This document shows positions 38,688 to 47,562 of a DNA stretch of 64,000 nucleotides, piece by piece. Under the pieces are notes generated by a model that was not told the origin of the DNA, searched no databases, and worked only from the letters and a program-made list of their open reading frames with translations. The translations under genes were made by a program, and so were the position numbers. Position 1 is the first letter of the stretch; each line of letters opens with the position of its first letter. Origin of the DNA: CAXMQZ01 sp963707075 (lineage in GTDB: Bacteria; Acidobacteriota; Thermoanaerobaculia; Multivoradales; JAHEKO01); NCBI GenBank assembly GCA_963707075.1, contig CAVPOX010000001.1, positions 62,001 to 126,000 of the forward strand. Direction: 5' to 3'.

Positions 38688-39793
38688 TGCGGCAGTTCTT
38701 CTCCAGAACCGCTGCCATCGCCGCCAAGGAGGTGGTGCAGCTACGTCGAGACCGGCTCACTCTCGGGATGGTGGTGGGCATACCGGCGCTTCAACTGTTG
38801 CTGTTTGGCTATGCCATCAATACCGATGTTCGCCATCTGAAGGCCGCGGTGGCCGATCAGTCCGGGACCAGAAGCTCGCGCGATCTGGTGGCAGCAGTCC
38901 AGGCCTCCCAGGTGGCCGATGTCATCGCTGCAGTCGACACCGCAGACCAGCTCGAAACGCTCTTGCGCCAGGGGAAGATCTCGCTCGGAATCCTGATCCC
39001 CCGTGACTTCGAACGGCGCCTGGCTACTGCGGATCGTTCGGCAGCCCAGCTTCTTGTCGACGCGACCGATCCGATCCTGCTCGGAACTGCCCAGGGGCTT
39101 CTGGAGCTGAATCTGCTCGATCCGCTACGGAGTGCACCGCGCGATGCGCAACTTCGGACGTTCGAGGTCCGCGCCTTCTACAATCCCGAACGCCGCTCTG
39201 AAGTGCAGATTGTCCCGGGACTGATCGGCGTGATTCTCACGCTAACGATGTCCCTGTTCACCGCCGTGGCCATCGTGCGGGAGAGGGAGAGGGGGACTCT
39301 CGAGTTCCTGATCAACACGCCGGTCAAGCGCTCCGAGTTGATGATCGGCAAGATCATTCCCTACATCATCATCGGTCTCGTGCAAGTCAGCATCGTCCTC
39401 GGGCTCGGCTACTACCTGTTTCATGTACCGATTCGAGGCTCTCTGAGTGATCTCTACATGGCCGCGGTGATCTTCATCATGGCGACCCTGACGCTGGGTC
39501 TGCTCGTTTCCACAGTGGCCAAGTCACAGTTCCAGTCGATGCAGATGGTCATGTTCTTCTTCCTGCCGAACATTCTCCTGTCGGGGTTCATGTTTCCCTA
39601 CGAGGGAATGCCCCGGGCCGCGCAAGTGATCGCCGAGTTCTTGCCCTTGACGCACTTCGTGCGCATGGTGCGCGGCATCATCCTGCGAGGCGCCACTCTG
39701 GCCGATGTGAGTGGGGAGATCTGGCCACTCGCCGCCTTCTTTGCGGTGACTCTGACCGCCTCGATGCTGCGCTTCCACAAGAGGTTGGATTGA
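38687..39793 (+). CDS. ABC-2 type exporter permease (YhhJ/YbhR-like)
   Basis: 368 residues. One N-terminal helix ('LGMVVGIPALQLLLFGYAINTDV'), a large periplasmic domain to residue ~165, then five helices with the ABC-2 signature 'FLPLTHFVRMVRGIILRGA'. The ATG at 38687 overlaps the ATPase stop by one base (TGATG). It forms the membrane half of the exporter. Confidence 0.9.
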   Translation: MRQFFSRTAAIAAKEVVQLRRDRLTLGMVVGIPALQLLLFGYAINTDVRHLKAAVADQSGTRSSRDLVAAVQASQVADVIAAVDTADQLETLLRQGKISLGILIPRDFERRLATADRSAAQLLVDATDPILLGTAQGLLELNLLDPLRSAPRDAQLRTFEVRAFYNPERRSEVQIVPGLIGVILTLTMSLFTAVAIVRERERGTLEFLINTPVKRSELMIGKIIPYIIIGLVQVSIVLGLGYYLFHVPIRGSLSDLYMAAVIFIMATLTLGLLVSTVAKSQFQSMQMVMFFFLPNILLSGFMFPYEGMPRAAQVIAEFLPLTHFVRMVRGIILRGATLADVSGEIWPLAAFFAVTLTASMLRFHKRLD

Positions 39794-40050
39794 GTCGAAA
39801 GTCCATGACTCGCAGAGCCTTGGTGCGCGGAGTCCTGTTTGGGTCGGCGGTGGGTTCCGTTCTGAGTCTGGTGATGACCACTCTCGATTACCTGCACAAC
39901 CCGGCGGGCATCTTCCACGATGAGCTCGGTGTGTACTGGGGCCGCGTCGTCGAGACCTGGTTCAGCTGGTTTGTCCCTGTAGCGCTCCTGGGATCTGTCG
40001 TCGCCGTGCCGATTCTTCTCTGGATGTCTCGACCCCGACACGACAACTGA
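39790..40050 (+). CDS. Small membrane protein, function unknown
   Basis: 86 residues with two hydrophobic helices (about 14-32 and 60-78) and Arg-rich ends. The TTG at 39790 overlaps the permease stop (TTGA) and has AAGAGG upstream; an ATG at 39805 is the alternative. Coupling suggests it belongs to the exporter operon. Family not recognised. Confidence 0.6.
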   Translation: MSRKSMTRRALVRGVLFGSAVGSVLSLVMTTLDYLHNPAGIFHDELGVYWGRVVETWFSWFVPVALLGSVVAVPILLWMSRPRHDN

Positions 40051-40161
40051 CCGATCACGCATGGCAGGTGGCTTGTGCCGAGCCGAGGATATTGGGCGCC
40101 ACCGGCGGCTAGAATATGGCTGCTTGGAGTGGTGAGGTGAAGTGGCGAACAGGGGGGAGCG

Positions 40162-41400
40162 ATGCAGGAGACAGCGGCAATCAGTGAGCGAACAGGGGTG
40201 CGGTGGCTGAGCTTTCTGTTCGGTCTCGGAATGGTGATCGCCTCGATTCTCACCATCGAGCACTTCTATTCGGCCAACTATCCGAAGTCGATTTACCAGG
40301 GATCGTTCTGCGACATCAACACCTTCTTCAACTGCGACAGCTCAGCCCACAGTGTCATCGCTGAGCTCGGCGGGGTACCGCTGGGGTTCTTCGGGGTGTT
40401 GGTCGGGACGCTGGTGATGTTGGGGGCGGTGTTCCCGTCGCCCGCCGGCGAAAGAACCAACAGGACCCTGGCCCTGTTGAACGCCATCGGTGTGGTGGTG
40501 TTGCTGCTCTACTCGGTGATCGGCCTGGGAAGCCTATGCTTGCTCTGCAGCGGCTTCTACGTGTTCTCGCTTCTGAGTGTTTTCCTGTTCTGGAGGTACG
40601 GCAGCGATCAGGAGAAGGGCTTTGTCGGTCGCTGGTTCAGTCCCTCCATCAAGCACCTGATGACCTATGCGGTGGTGGCACTCGTCGGAGCCTACGGATT
40701 CTCACAGTACACGAATGCCCGGCAGGATGCGCAGTCGGGGGGCATCGCGGCCCGCGCGGTCAAGCAGTTCTACAACCTCGAGCTCGTGGAGTGGCCCAGC
40801 TTCATCTCACCGTTCTGGACCGCCAAGGCTACCGAGACCTTCGAGGATGCCCCGATTCAGATCGTGGAGTACGCTGATCTGCTTTGCTCCGATTGCCTGT
40901 TCATGCACGAGCAATTGAAGCGGCTGAAGGAGGATTTCGCGGGCAAGATCAACATCGCGTTCCAGTTCTTCCCGCTCGAGGCCAGGTGCAATGATGTCGT
41001 CGAGAAGGACCTTCATCCCGGTGCCTGCGACATGGCGTACGCTGCCGCCTATGACCCCACGAAGTTTCTGGCAATTCACGACGAGATCTTCGGCAACTTC
41101 CAGAGCGCTCGCCGCGACGAAGAGTGGCGCAGGGAATTACCGGGAAGATTTGGTGTCGAGGCGGGGCTGACCGATCCAGAGACGCTCGCTCTGGTCGACC
41201 GGCTGATTCAAACCGGCAAGGAGTATGAGAAGACCGACGAACGCTTCGCCTATGGCATTCGTTCAACGCCGACAATGATAGTCAACAATCGGATGATCAT
41301 TGGCACCCTGCCCTACGAACACTTGCATGCCATCTTCCAGGCTCTGGCTGACGAGCATGATGCCGACGGCAACCGGTTCATCGAGAACTGGGTGGAGTAG
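40162..41400 (+). CDS. VKOR-DsbA-like thioredoxin fusion protein
   Basis: 412 residues; GGGGGGAG precedes ATG 40162. Residues ~15-165 form a four- to five-helix vitamin K epoxide reductase domain with loop cysteines in 'GSFCDINTFFNCDSSAHS' and the quinone-site pair 'SLCLLCSGFYVFS' near residue 125. After a further helix at ~165, residues ~235-410 form a thioredoxin-fold DsbA-like domain with active site 'LLCSDCLFMHEQL' and cis-Pro 'GIRSTPTMIVNN'. Such fusions make disulfides in exported proteins, passing electrons to quinone, and replace DsbA/DsbB. It converges on the next gene, overlapping it by 23 bp. Confidence 0.92.
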   Translation: MQETAAISERTGVRWLSFLFGLGMVIASILTIEHFYSANYPKSIYQGSFCDINTFFNCDSSAHSVIAELGGVPLGFFGVLVGTLVMLGAVFPSPAGERTNRTLALLNAIGVVVLLLYSVIGLGSLCLLCSGFYVFSLLSVFLFWRYGSDQEKGFVGRWFSPSIKHLMTYAVVALVGAYGFSQYTNARQDAQSGGIAARAVKQFYNLELVEWPSFISPFWTAKATETFEDAPIQIVEYADLLCSDCLFMHEQLKRLKEDFAGKINIAFQFFPLEARCNDVVEKDLHPGACDMAYAAAYDPTKFLAIHDEIFGNFQSARRDEEWRRELPGRFGVEAGLTDPETLALVDRLIQTGKEYEKTDERFAYGIRSTPTMIVNNRMIIGTLPYEHLHAIFQALADEHDADGNRFIENWVE

Positions 41401-42973
41401 CGGGGCTCGCGGATTCGAACCACAGGAACGGGAAGACCTCTTTTGTGGCTTCCTCGATTGCGGGTCTCAGACCGCTGGCGATGCGGAGCAAGAAAGCGGG
41501 GTCGCTCCCAGTGTTGAAGTGCTGATGCTCGGTCTGCGGTCCCTGAAGATGAAGCGAGGTGCCGGGTCCCCACGGGATCTTGTTGCCGTCCACGATGCTG
41601 TGGCCTCGTCCCCTGAGAACATAGATGATCGCCTCCATGTGCGCGTGTCTGCCGCTTTGGGCACCAGGATCATCTATGAGGAAGCCACTGATCAGAGCCA
41701 GCTTGTTGGGAAAATCCATCTGCCCCGTGCGACCCATCAGCCGAACCCAGGAGCTGTGATGGCCGAGGCCGCTGGCGACATGCGCAGCCTGATTCTTCGC
41801 TCCCGGTGTGCTGCTCGCCGGATTGCGCAGCAGATCCGCTCCGCCGCGCAGACGTGCTTCCAGCCAGGCCCGCACACCGACCGCCCCGTCGCGATGCTTC
41901 GCCTCCTCCCATAGCAGTCGTATTCGCCGGCCTTGATCATCGAATCCGTTGGCTGAAACCGGTAGAGAGGGAAGCGCCGTGGTAGGTCCATGCTCCTCGA
42001 GTTGCTCGAGACGGAAGAGACCCAGATTACGCAGCAGCGGGTAGGCAGTTGCCACGAAGTAGCGCAGGCTCTCGGAGCCCAGGTTGAATAGTTGGTGCTC
42101 GGCCCCGAAGGGCACTCCAATTGTGGTTCCCGGGAAGATGTCGTAGCGCACGCCGTCGACCGAGATGAATCCTTCTCCCGTGACAATGTAAATTGCTGCC
42201 TCTCCATGGCGATGGCTGCCTGTGTGCCATCCGCGGGGGATCTCGGCTATCGCCGTTTCCAACCCCCAGGTGTCGAAGCCGGTCTGGGGTGAGACGAGGA
42301 GCGCGATGCGAGCATCCTGCGCTGTCGATACCCAGGTGAGCTCGTGATCATGGAGACTGATGCGGGCAACCCCTCTCGTCTCCTGTCTGTTCTCCCATTC
42401 CTGCTGCCTGGCTTCGTAGAAGCTGTCGGGCCCGATGACGTCCGATGCTGGTGCGACCTGCGTCGGTGGATCGAGATCGGTGTTGGGTCCCCATCCACAC
42501 CCGAGGGCAAGAAGGACAAGCAGCAGAACGACTGCGGATGAGGACCTCGTGCCGGGCCGAGCGAAGGTTGTCACAACAGAGAAGTCGTGCTGCGTCTGCG
42601 CTCCGGTCACTATCTGTGTGCCGCTGCGCACCCAGGCATGGACCGCTACTTCGCCACTATCCTCTTTGGCCAGTCCGATATAGAGGGTGCTGGGAATGCG
42701 GCGACGCCGTAACATCCAGGTGGCCGCCACCGCTTGCACGAGGCATTGGCTCATCCAGGGCAGACGCCCGCCAAGGGATCCAATGGCGCGGCCGATTCGA
42801 GCGACAGTGTCTCGCTGCTCGGGGGTGTCCTCTGCCGGAGATTCTGCCATCTCATCCCCGAGGCGGGGTGCCAGCGATCTGAAAGGTACCCACCAGACAC
42901 TCAGGCGGGCGGCCGCGAGTGCTACCCCCGCCTCGGCCAGGAGTCTCCACCTTTTTCCACTGGACAGACGCAC
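41378..42973 (-). CDS. Lasso-peptide B2-like transglutaminase joined in frame to a cupin lipoprotein
   Basis: 531 residues from GTG 42973. Residues ~1-145 match the lasso peptide B2/Transglut_core3 family: 'WRLLAEAGVALAAARLSVWW', then 'WMSQCLVQAVAATWMLRRR' (nucleophile Cys), 'STLYIGLAKED' and 'VAVHAWVRSGTQIV' (His), and 'FSVVTTF' where B2 proteins usually end. The frame goes straight on into 'RSSSAVVLLLVLLALGCGW', a lipoprotein signal, and two cupin domains ('GWHTGSHRHGEAAIYIVTG', 'SGRHAHMEAIIYVLRGRG'). A GTG inside the junction (VTTFARPG) would start a normal cupin lipoprotein, so these may be two genes whose stop is hidden by an indel. No lasso precursor, B1 or C gene was found nearby. Confidence 0.7.
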   Translation of the reverse strand: MRLSSGKRWRLLAEAGVALAAARLSVWWVPFRSLAPRLGDEMAESPAEDTPEQRDTVARIGRAIGSLGGRLPWMSQCLVQAVAATWMLRRRRIPSTLYIGLAKEDSGEVAVHAWVRSGTQIVTGAQTQHDFSVVTTFARPGTRSSSAVVLLLVLLALGCGWGPNTDLDPPTQVAPASDVIGPDSFYEARQQEWENRQETRGVARISLHDHELTWVSTAQDARIALLVSPQTGFDTWGLETAIAEIPRGWHTGSHRHGEAAIYIVTGEGFISVDGVRYDIFPGTTIGVPFGAEHQLFNLGSESLRYFVATAYPLLRNLGLFRLEQLEEHGPTTALPSLPVSANGFDDQGRRIRLLWEEAKHRDGAVGVRAWLEARLRGGADLLRNPASSTPGAKNQAAHVASGLGHHSSWVRLMGRTGQMDFPNKLALISGFLIDDPGAQSGRHAHMEAIIYVLRGRGHSIVDGNKIPWGPGTSLHLQGPQTEHQHFNTGSDPAFLLRIASGLRPAIEEATKEVFPFLWFESASPATPPSSR

Positions 42974-43017
42974 GGTTTTGCCGTCGATACGCAGGTTCCT
43001 TCGCCGTGAGTTGCGGG

Positions 43018-43023
43018 AGTCTA
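43018..43023 (-). promoter_or_regulatory. TAGACT -10-like element before the B2-cupin gene
   Basis: TAGACT on the minus strand about 45 bases before GTG 42973; no clear -35. It lies between the divergent B2-cupin and GT39-like genes. Confidence 0.35.
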
Positions 43024-43088
43024 CGTTCCACCGCGCTCTGCAGGGAAGCGACGACCCTTCGAACCAGGAGAGAGTATATTCTCCCGGT

Positions 43089-45122
43089 ATGGGGCGCAGG
43101 CTCTTCCTCGTGGTGTTGATACTGGTCTTTGTCCTCGGCGCCTATCTTCGACTCGTCGATCTTGGGGGTCCCTCGCTATGGCTCGACGAGATCCTCCATC
43201 TCCAGGTCACAGAGTCTCTGTCACAACAGCCCTGGTATGGATTCCTGGCAGGGGTTCGTGAGATCAAGGGCGGAACAGAGAACGGAGCGCTCTACTACGG
43301 GCTGCAGATTCTGGGCCTCAATCTGGCATCAGGCGAGGTCGGTGTGCGGCTGCTTCCAGCTGTCGGCGGCATCCTGACGCTGCCGCTGATGGCGCTGACC
43401 GGCCACCTCCTGGGAGGACGACTCGTGGCACTCAGCGCCACTTTCTTCCTGGCCGTTTCACCACTCCATGTCTACTACTCCCGCGAGGGGCGCCCCTACT
43501 ATCTGCTCATGGCCCTGGCTTTGCTGCTCTTGTTCATACTGCTGCAGAAAGGGTCGCGCACCGGCGTCTGGATGGCCTATGCCTGCTGTTTGGTCGGTGC
43601 TTATGTGGGGATCCAGGCGATCCCTACCTTGTTGTCGTTCGCCCTGCTGTCGGTGGTCGGCCTGGGTTGGAGCAAGAGGAATGGGCAAGGTCTGAGGAAG
43701 TCGCCATACCTTCAGTACCTGGTGGCGGCGATTCTCGCTTTGGGGCTGACCTATGGGCTCTACCTGTCTCGGTCCAAGGTGAATCTGCCGATCGGCGACG
43801 GGGTCGAGAAGCAATACGGGCTTCAGCAATCTTTCGGCGAAGAGTCGGCGCCTGGCAAAACCCGCTACGAGTCCCCACTCAGCCCAAGGAACAGGCAGAA
43901 ACTCTTGTCCAGCATGACGACGTCTGGACACTCATCCGTATTGCTGGTGAGACGATCATGGGTACTGCTGGCACTTTCGCTGGCAGGGATGGTTTTTGGT
44001 GCCATGTGGCAGTCAAGAGGGATCGTCTCGACGGTGGGCATGTTTGTCTTGCCGGTGACACTGTCCATGGCTGCTCTCGAGTGGAGTGGGCGCTGGTACA
44101 ACGTCAGCTACACGAGTGCAGGACTTCCGGCTTTCCTGCTGCTAGTCGCCCTCGGCGTCGCCGGGATCGCCGAGTTGGCAAGCAGGATCGTGGGTGATGG
44201 CAGGCACCAGAGCGCAGGGAACGTTGTGAAGTGGGTGACGGCGGTTGCCGTGCTGCTCGTCCTTGCCGGCCCCAACGTCAGCGCTGCCCGGACCGATCCG
44301 CACCGCAAGGCGGACTGGCGTGGCGTCGCTGAGTTCTTCGACGCGGTGGCACTGGAGGACGAACCGATCCTTGTCGCCAACATCTGGCCACAGATCTGCT
44401 TGAACCACTACCTTCAGGATCGGGGTCGCAGTGTGGAGTTCGTGAATCTCTGGGAATCTTCGAAGGTTGCGGAGCGGGCGGTTGCCGAAAGGTCTCGGGG
44501 ATGGTTGCTGACGGCTGGTTTCCAGAAGAGCAACGACGCCCGCGCCTGGATGCACCAGTTCGTGCCCGTATTGAAGCAGAGGGAGGAGGAGTTGGCGTTG
44601 TTCTTCTTTCCCGATTTCGTGACCCTTCTCGAGACGCGTTTCGTCGCTGGCAAAGGCGCTGTGTTCGAGCAACAATTCGAAGCCATGGGGCAGCGATTCG
44701 ACTTCGGCTCGGGGGAGTCGGGCCTGCAGGGGCGAGGCTGGTCCTACCCCGAGCGCAACAACGCAGGGATCGAGTATCAGTGGGCAGTCGGCGGGCAGGC
44801 CGAGCTCGGGTTGCCCATCGGTCCGCGGCGAGAGGCCAGGATTCGACTGCGAGTCCTGCCCTTCTCCTTTGCGGGAGCCTCTGCACAGACGCTGGATGTA
44901 TGGCTCAACGAGAGGCTCCTGGCCGCCCTCGAGCTCCCCGCAGACTGGAGTGAGCACGAGATCGTGGTCCCGGAGCGAACCTGGAGCAAGGGTGCCAACA
45001 TCCTGCATCTTCGCTTCGGTCGCAACACTTCACCTTCCGAAGTCGACAGTCGCTCCCAAGACCACCGCCGGCTGAGTGTCGCTTTCGATTATCTCGAGGT
45101 GCTGCCGCAGGACCCTGATTAG
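43089..45122 (+). CDS. GT39/ArnT-like membrane glycosyltransferase
   Basis: 677 residues from ATG 43089. Hydrophobic helix 1, then 'RLVDLGGPSLWLDEILHLQVT', the luminal acidic motif (DE) of GT-C enzymes of the dolichyl-phosphate-mannose/ArnT superfamily. About ten helices follow to residue ~400, with 'VSPLHVYYSREGRPYYLLMALALL' (family signature) and a soluble C-terminal domain of ~270 residues that ends in a beta-sandwich ('LDVWLNERLLAALELP'). It probably uses a polyprenyl-phosphate sugar to modify a protein or glycolipid in the periplasm. The longer frame upstream of 43089 overlaps the B2 gene and is not supported. Confidence 0.82.
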   Translation: MGRRLFLVVLILVFVLGAYLRLVDLGGPSLWLDEILHLQVTESLSQQPWYGFLAGVREIKGGTENGALYYGLQILGLNLASGEVGVRLLPAVGGILTLPLMALTGHLLGGRLVALSATFFLAVSPLHVYYSREGRPYYLLMALALLLLFILLQKGSRTGVWMAYACCLVGAYVGIQAIPTLLSFALLSVVGLGWSKRNGQGLRKSPYLQYLVAAILALGLTYGLYLSRSKVNLPIGDGVEKQYGLQQSFGEESAPGKTRYESPLSPRNRQKLLSSMTTSGHSSVLLVRRSWVLLALSLAGMVFGAMWQSRGIVSTVGMFVLPVTLSMAALEWSGRWYNVSYTSAGLPAFLLLVALGVAGIAELASRIVGDGRHQSAGNVVKWVTAVAVLLVLAGPNVSAARTDPHRKADWRGVAEFFDAVALEDEPILVANIWPQICLNHYLQDRGRSVEFVNLWESSKVAERAVAERSRGWLLTAGFQKSNDARAWMHQFVPVLKQREEELALFFFPDFVTLLETRFVAGKGAVFEQQFEAMGQRFDFGSGESGLQGRGWSYPERNNAGIEYQWAVGGQAELGLPIGPRREARIRLRVLPFSFAGASAQTLDVWLNERLLAALELPADWSEHEIVVPERTWSKGANILHLRFGRNTSPSEVDSRSQDHRRLSVAFDYLEVLPQDPD

Positions 45123-45631
45123 GCGCAGCCAATCGCGTGGATCGCCAGACTGGCCAGGGCCCGCTGCGTCGAGCAGCTCATGATCCGTCATTTCGATCGC
45201 CACGGTGGGGGCAACCAGGTAGCCGTAGAAACCTTTGCCTGGGTGATGGCCGCGCGGGTCCTTCTGGTGGGACTCGATAGCGTGCTCCACATCTTCGGCT
45301 TCCAAGCGACGTCGATTTTCGCCGCGGGAACAGTCTTTGTTCCGGGAGCCGGATCCGCGGTCAAGAGTACGGTCGAGAGACCTCGATGACGAGTCCCAAT
45401 GGTCCAAGCTCGCGACTCGCTCAGCCCAGTTGAGGCTGCCGGTCCAGTAGCCGAGAGTTTCTTGGGCAGCCCGCCGATAGCCCCGGGGTCACTGGCTCGG
45501 ATAAAGTACAAGTGATAGGGTTCGCGACAAGATCGACAAGCCCGAATTCGACGCCAACCGGCAGCTGTGTGCCCAGTCGACGGCCTTGTTCCGAATGCAG
45601 GCAAGTTCGGTTCCCTTGACAAGGATGACAT
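45123..45631. other. Intergenic stretch without a supported gene
   Basis: About 500 bp between the GT39-like and phospholipase D genes. Several open frames of 60-150 codons exist on both strands but have no ribosome site, family motif or consistent codon use. An AAGGA site at the right end belongs to the next gene. Confidence 0.5.
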
Positions 45632-47191
45632 ATGCTTGGGAATGAGAAGCTCACTGCCGGGTTACTGGTGGTCGTGCTGGGTGGATGTATGAGTTTGCCC
45701 GACAACAGTCAGCGTCACGAGAGCCGCGCCATCTCTGTCTCAGAAGGGCAGCAGACCAACATCGGACGCCGCGTTGCCCCAGATCTCGCTGCCAATCCCG
45801 GCAAGAACGGTGTCTTGATGCTCAAGAGCGGTCGTGACGCGTTTGTGGCCAGGGCCCTCCTGGCTCAATTGGCCGAGCGCAGTATCGACCTGCAGTACTA
45901 CATGTTTCATCACGATACCGTTGGCAATCTCCTGATCAACGAGATGATCGACGCGGCGGATCGCGGGGTTCGGGTTCGGGTGCTGATCGACGACATCTAC
46001 GGCAACGAGGGGGAGGATGTCTGGGTGGCGTTGGACGCGCATCCGCGGATCGAGGTGCGGCTCTTCAATCCCTGGGTCCGGGGCCGCTCGCGGATGCTGC
46101 AGTACCTCACTCGCTTTAAAGATGTGAACTACCGGATGCATGCCAAGACTTACTCGGTGGACAATCAGGCGACGATACTGGGAGGTCGCAACATCGGCGA
46201 CGAGTACTTCGCCGCGGATCCCAATCTGGCGTTTACCGATCGTGATGTGCTGGCTGTGGGTACGGTGGTCCAAGACGTCGAAACGGAATTCGATGAGTAC
46301 TGGAATAGCCAGTATGCCTACCCTGCGGCGACCCTGATTCGGCAAGGCACAAGCGAGGAGCTTGAAGCCCTGCGCGCCGAGAAACAGGCGTTCTTCGAGT
46401 CCAGCTCGACGACCGCCTATCTGCAGGCCCTGGACGACTCCCCGTTGGCCAATGCGATCCGTGACCAGACTCTCGAGCTTCGGTGGGCGGAAGCCAAGAT
46501 CGTGCACGACTCCTCGGAGAAGAAGGCGCACGACGCCGATTGGCAAGAGGAGCTGCTGATCTCGCAGCTGGGGCCCTACATCGTGGCGGCCAAGACCGAC
46601 GTGGTCATCGTTTCGCCGTACTTTGTTCCGGGTAAGCAGGCCGCTGATGCGCTCTGCAGACTGAGCCGGGATAGAGTGCGCGTCAGGATTCTCACCAACT
46701 CCCTGGTGTCCAACGACGTGGCAGCCGTGCATGCGGGTTACTCCAAGTACCGCAAGCCGCTGTTGCGATGTGGAGTCGAGATCTTCGAGCTCAACGAGCG
46801 GCTGAAGGAGCACGAGCAGAAGATCTTCTCGTGGCTTCCAGGCCTGAAGAAGTCGAGTCTCCACGCCAAGACCATGGCGTTCGACCGCGAGATCATGTTT
46901 GTCGGTTCCTTCAACTTCGATCAGCGTTCGCTCCACATCAACAACGAGATTGGCCTGCTCTTCTGGGATACCGAGACCGCTGCCGACTCGACCGAAGAAT
47001 TCGATCGCTATATCGAAGACGTGGCGTTCAGGGTTACCCTCGAGACCGACGAGAAGGGCAAAGAGTCCCTGCGCTGGACCGGCAGGGAGAACGGCGCACA
47101 AGTCGCCTTCGATTCGGAGCCCTACGCCGGCATCGGTTTGAAGCTTGCGGTAGCACTGATGAGGCTGCTACCGATCGAGTCGCAGCTTTAG
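45632..47191 (+). CDS. Phospholipase D-family lipoprotein (cardiolipin synthase ClsC-like)
   Basis: 519 residues. Lipoprotein signal 'GLLVVVLGGCMS' at the N-terminus. Two HKD motifs: 'RMHAKTYSVDNQATILGGRNIGDEYF' split over residues ~168-195, and 'SLHAKTMAFDREIMFVGSFNFDQRS' near residue 410. The spacing and 'LQYYMFHHDTVGNLLINEM' match bacterial ClsC/YmdC-type proteins, which make cardiolipin from phosphatidylglycerol and phosphatidylethanolamine. ClsC of E. coli normally has a partner YmdB; none is seen here. Anchoring in the inner or outer membrane is inferred from the lipobox. Confidence 0.88.
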   Translation: MLGNEKLTAGLLVVVLGGCMSLPDNSQRHESRAISVSEGQQTNIGRRVAPDLAANPGKNGVLMLKSGRDAFVARALLAQLAERSIDLQYYMFHHDTVGNLLINEMIDAADRGVRVRVLIDDIYGNEGEDVWVALDAHPRIEVRLFNPWVRGRSRMLQYLTRFKDVNYRMHAKTYSVDNQATILGGRNIGDEYFAADPNLAFTDRDVLAVGTVVQDVETEFDEYWNSQYAYPAATLIRQGTSEELEALRAEKQAFFESSSTTAYLQALDDSPLANAIRDQTLELRWAEAKIVHDSSEKKAHDADWQEELLISQLGPYIVAAKTDVVIVSPYFVPGKQAADALCRLSRDRVRVRILTNSLVSNDVAAVHAGYSKYRKPLLRCGVEIFELNERLKEHEQKIFSWLPGLKKSSLHAKTMAFDREIMFVGSFNFDQRSLHINNEIGLLFWDTETAADSTEEFDRYIEDVAFRVTLETDEKGKESLRWTGRENGAQVAFDSEPYAGIGLKLAVALMRLLPIESQL

Positions 47192-47230
47192 GCTTCCGGA
47201 GCTTCCTGCGTCCGTAACGTCGGCTCTCCT

Positions 47231-47562
47231 CGCGGGACTCTGTCCCTTGTCGACCCTAGCCCGTGGCGCGGCGCCGAATCGAGCAGGGTGCGACCCATTC
47301 TGTTTGTGCAATCCGACCGCTGTTTCACGACACGGATCACTCCTCAACGTGGGTCTTGCCCTGCACCCCCCGACTTGTCGGCGAGAACCTGCTTCGAGTG
47401 CCGCTTCCCAAGGGCATTGCCGGGAACAATCGGGATTGCGAGGAAAGGATCGATCAGAGCAGGTCGATCGACAATCGAAGAATCGTGCGAGCTCTGGTTC
47501 CGTTGCCAGGAAGGTTTCTCGAGGAGGTCGAGCAGTCGCTACGACTCCTGGTTGAGCTTTGA
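47231..47562 (+). pseudogene. MazF/PemK-family toxin relic
   Basis: In one frame 'RGTLSLVDPSPWRG' and 'SSRVRPILFVQSD' reproduce the MazF N-terminus (the usual form is RGxIWxVDLSPxRG and RPVLVVQSD). After a break near 47335-47350 the adjacent frame gives 'VLPCTPRLVGENLLRVPLPKG', 'RSIDNRRIV' and 'PGRFLEEVEQSLRLLVEL', the MazF C-terminus. There is no start codon and at least one frame shift, so it is not expressed as a functional RNase. No antitoxin gene is recognisable upstream. The end overlaps the deoC 3' end by 24 bp. Confidence 0.7.

Noticed and set aside
41395..41432. tRNA-like 3' half on the minus strand (a GGTTCGAATCC box followed by a CCCG end).
   Set aside because: It is the coding end of the cupin gene; no matching anticodon arm or acceptor stem is found upstream.
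42687..43088. N-terminal extension of the GT39-like gene upstream of ATG 43089.
   Set aside because: It overlaps the divergent B2-like domain, which has clear motifs, and the extension is Arg/Ser-rich without homology.
45180..45389. Possible small hydrophobic protein or peptide precursor near the B2-like gene.
   Set aside because: No ribosome site, no leader-core pattern, and overlapping frames on both strands are equally open.
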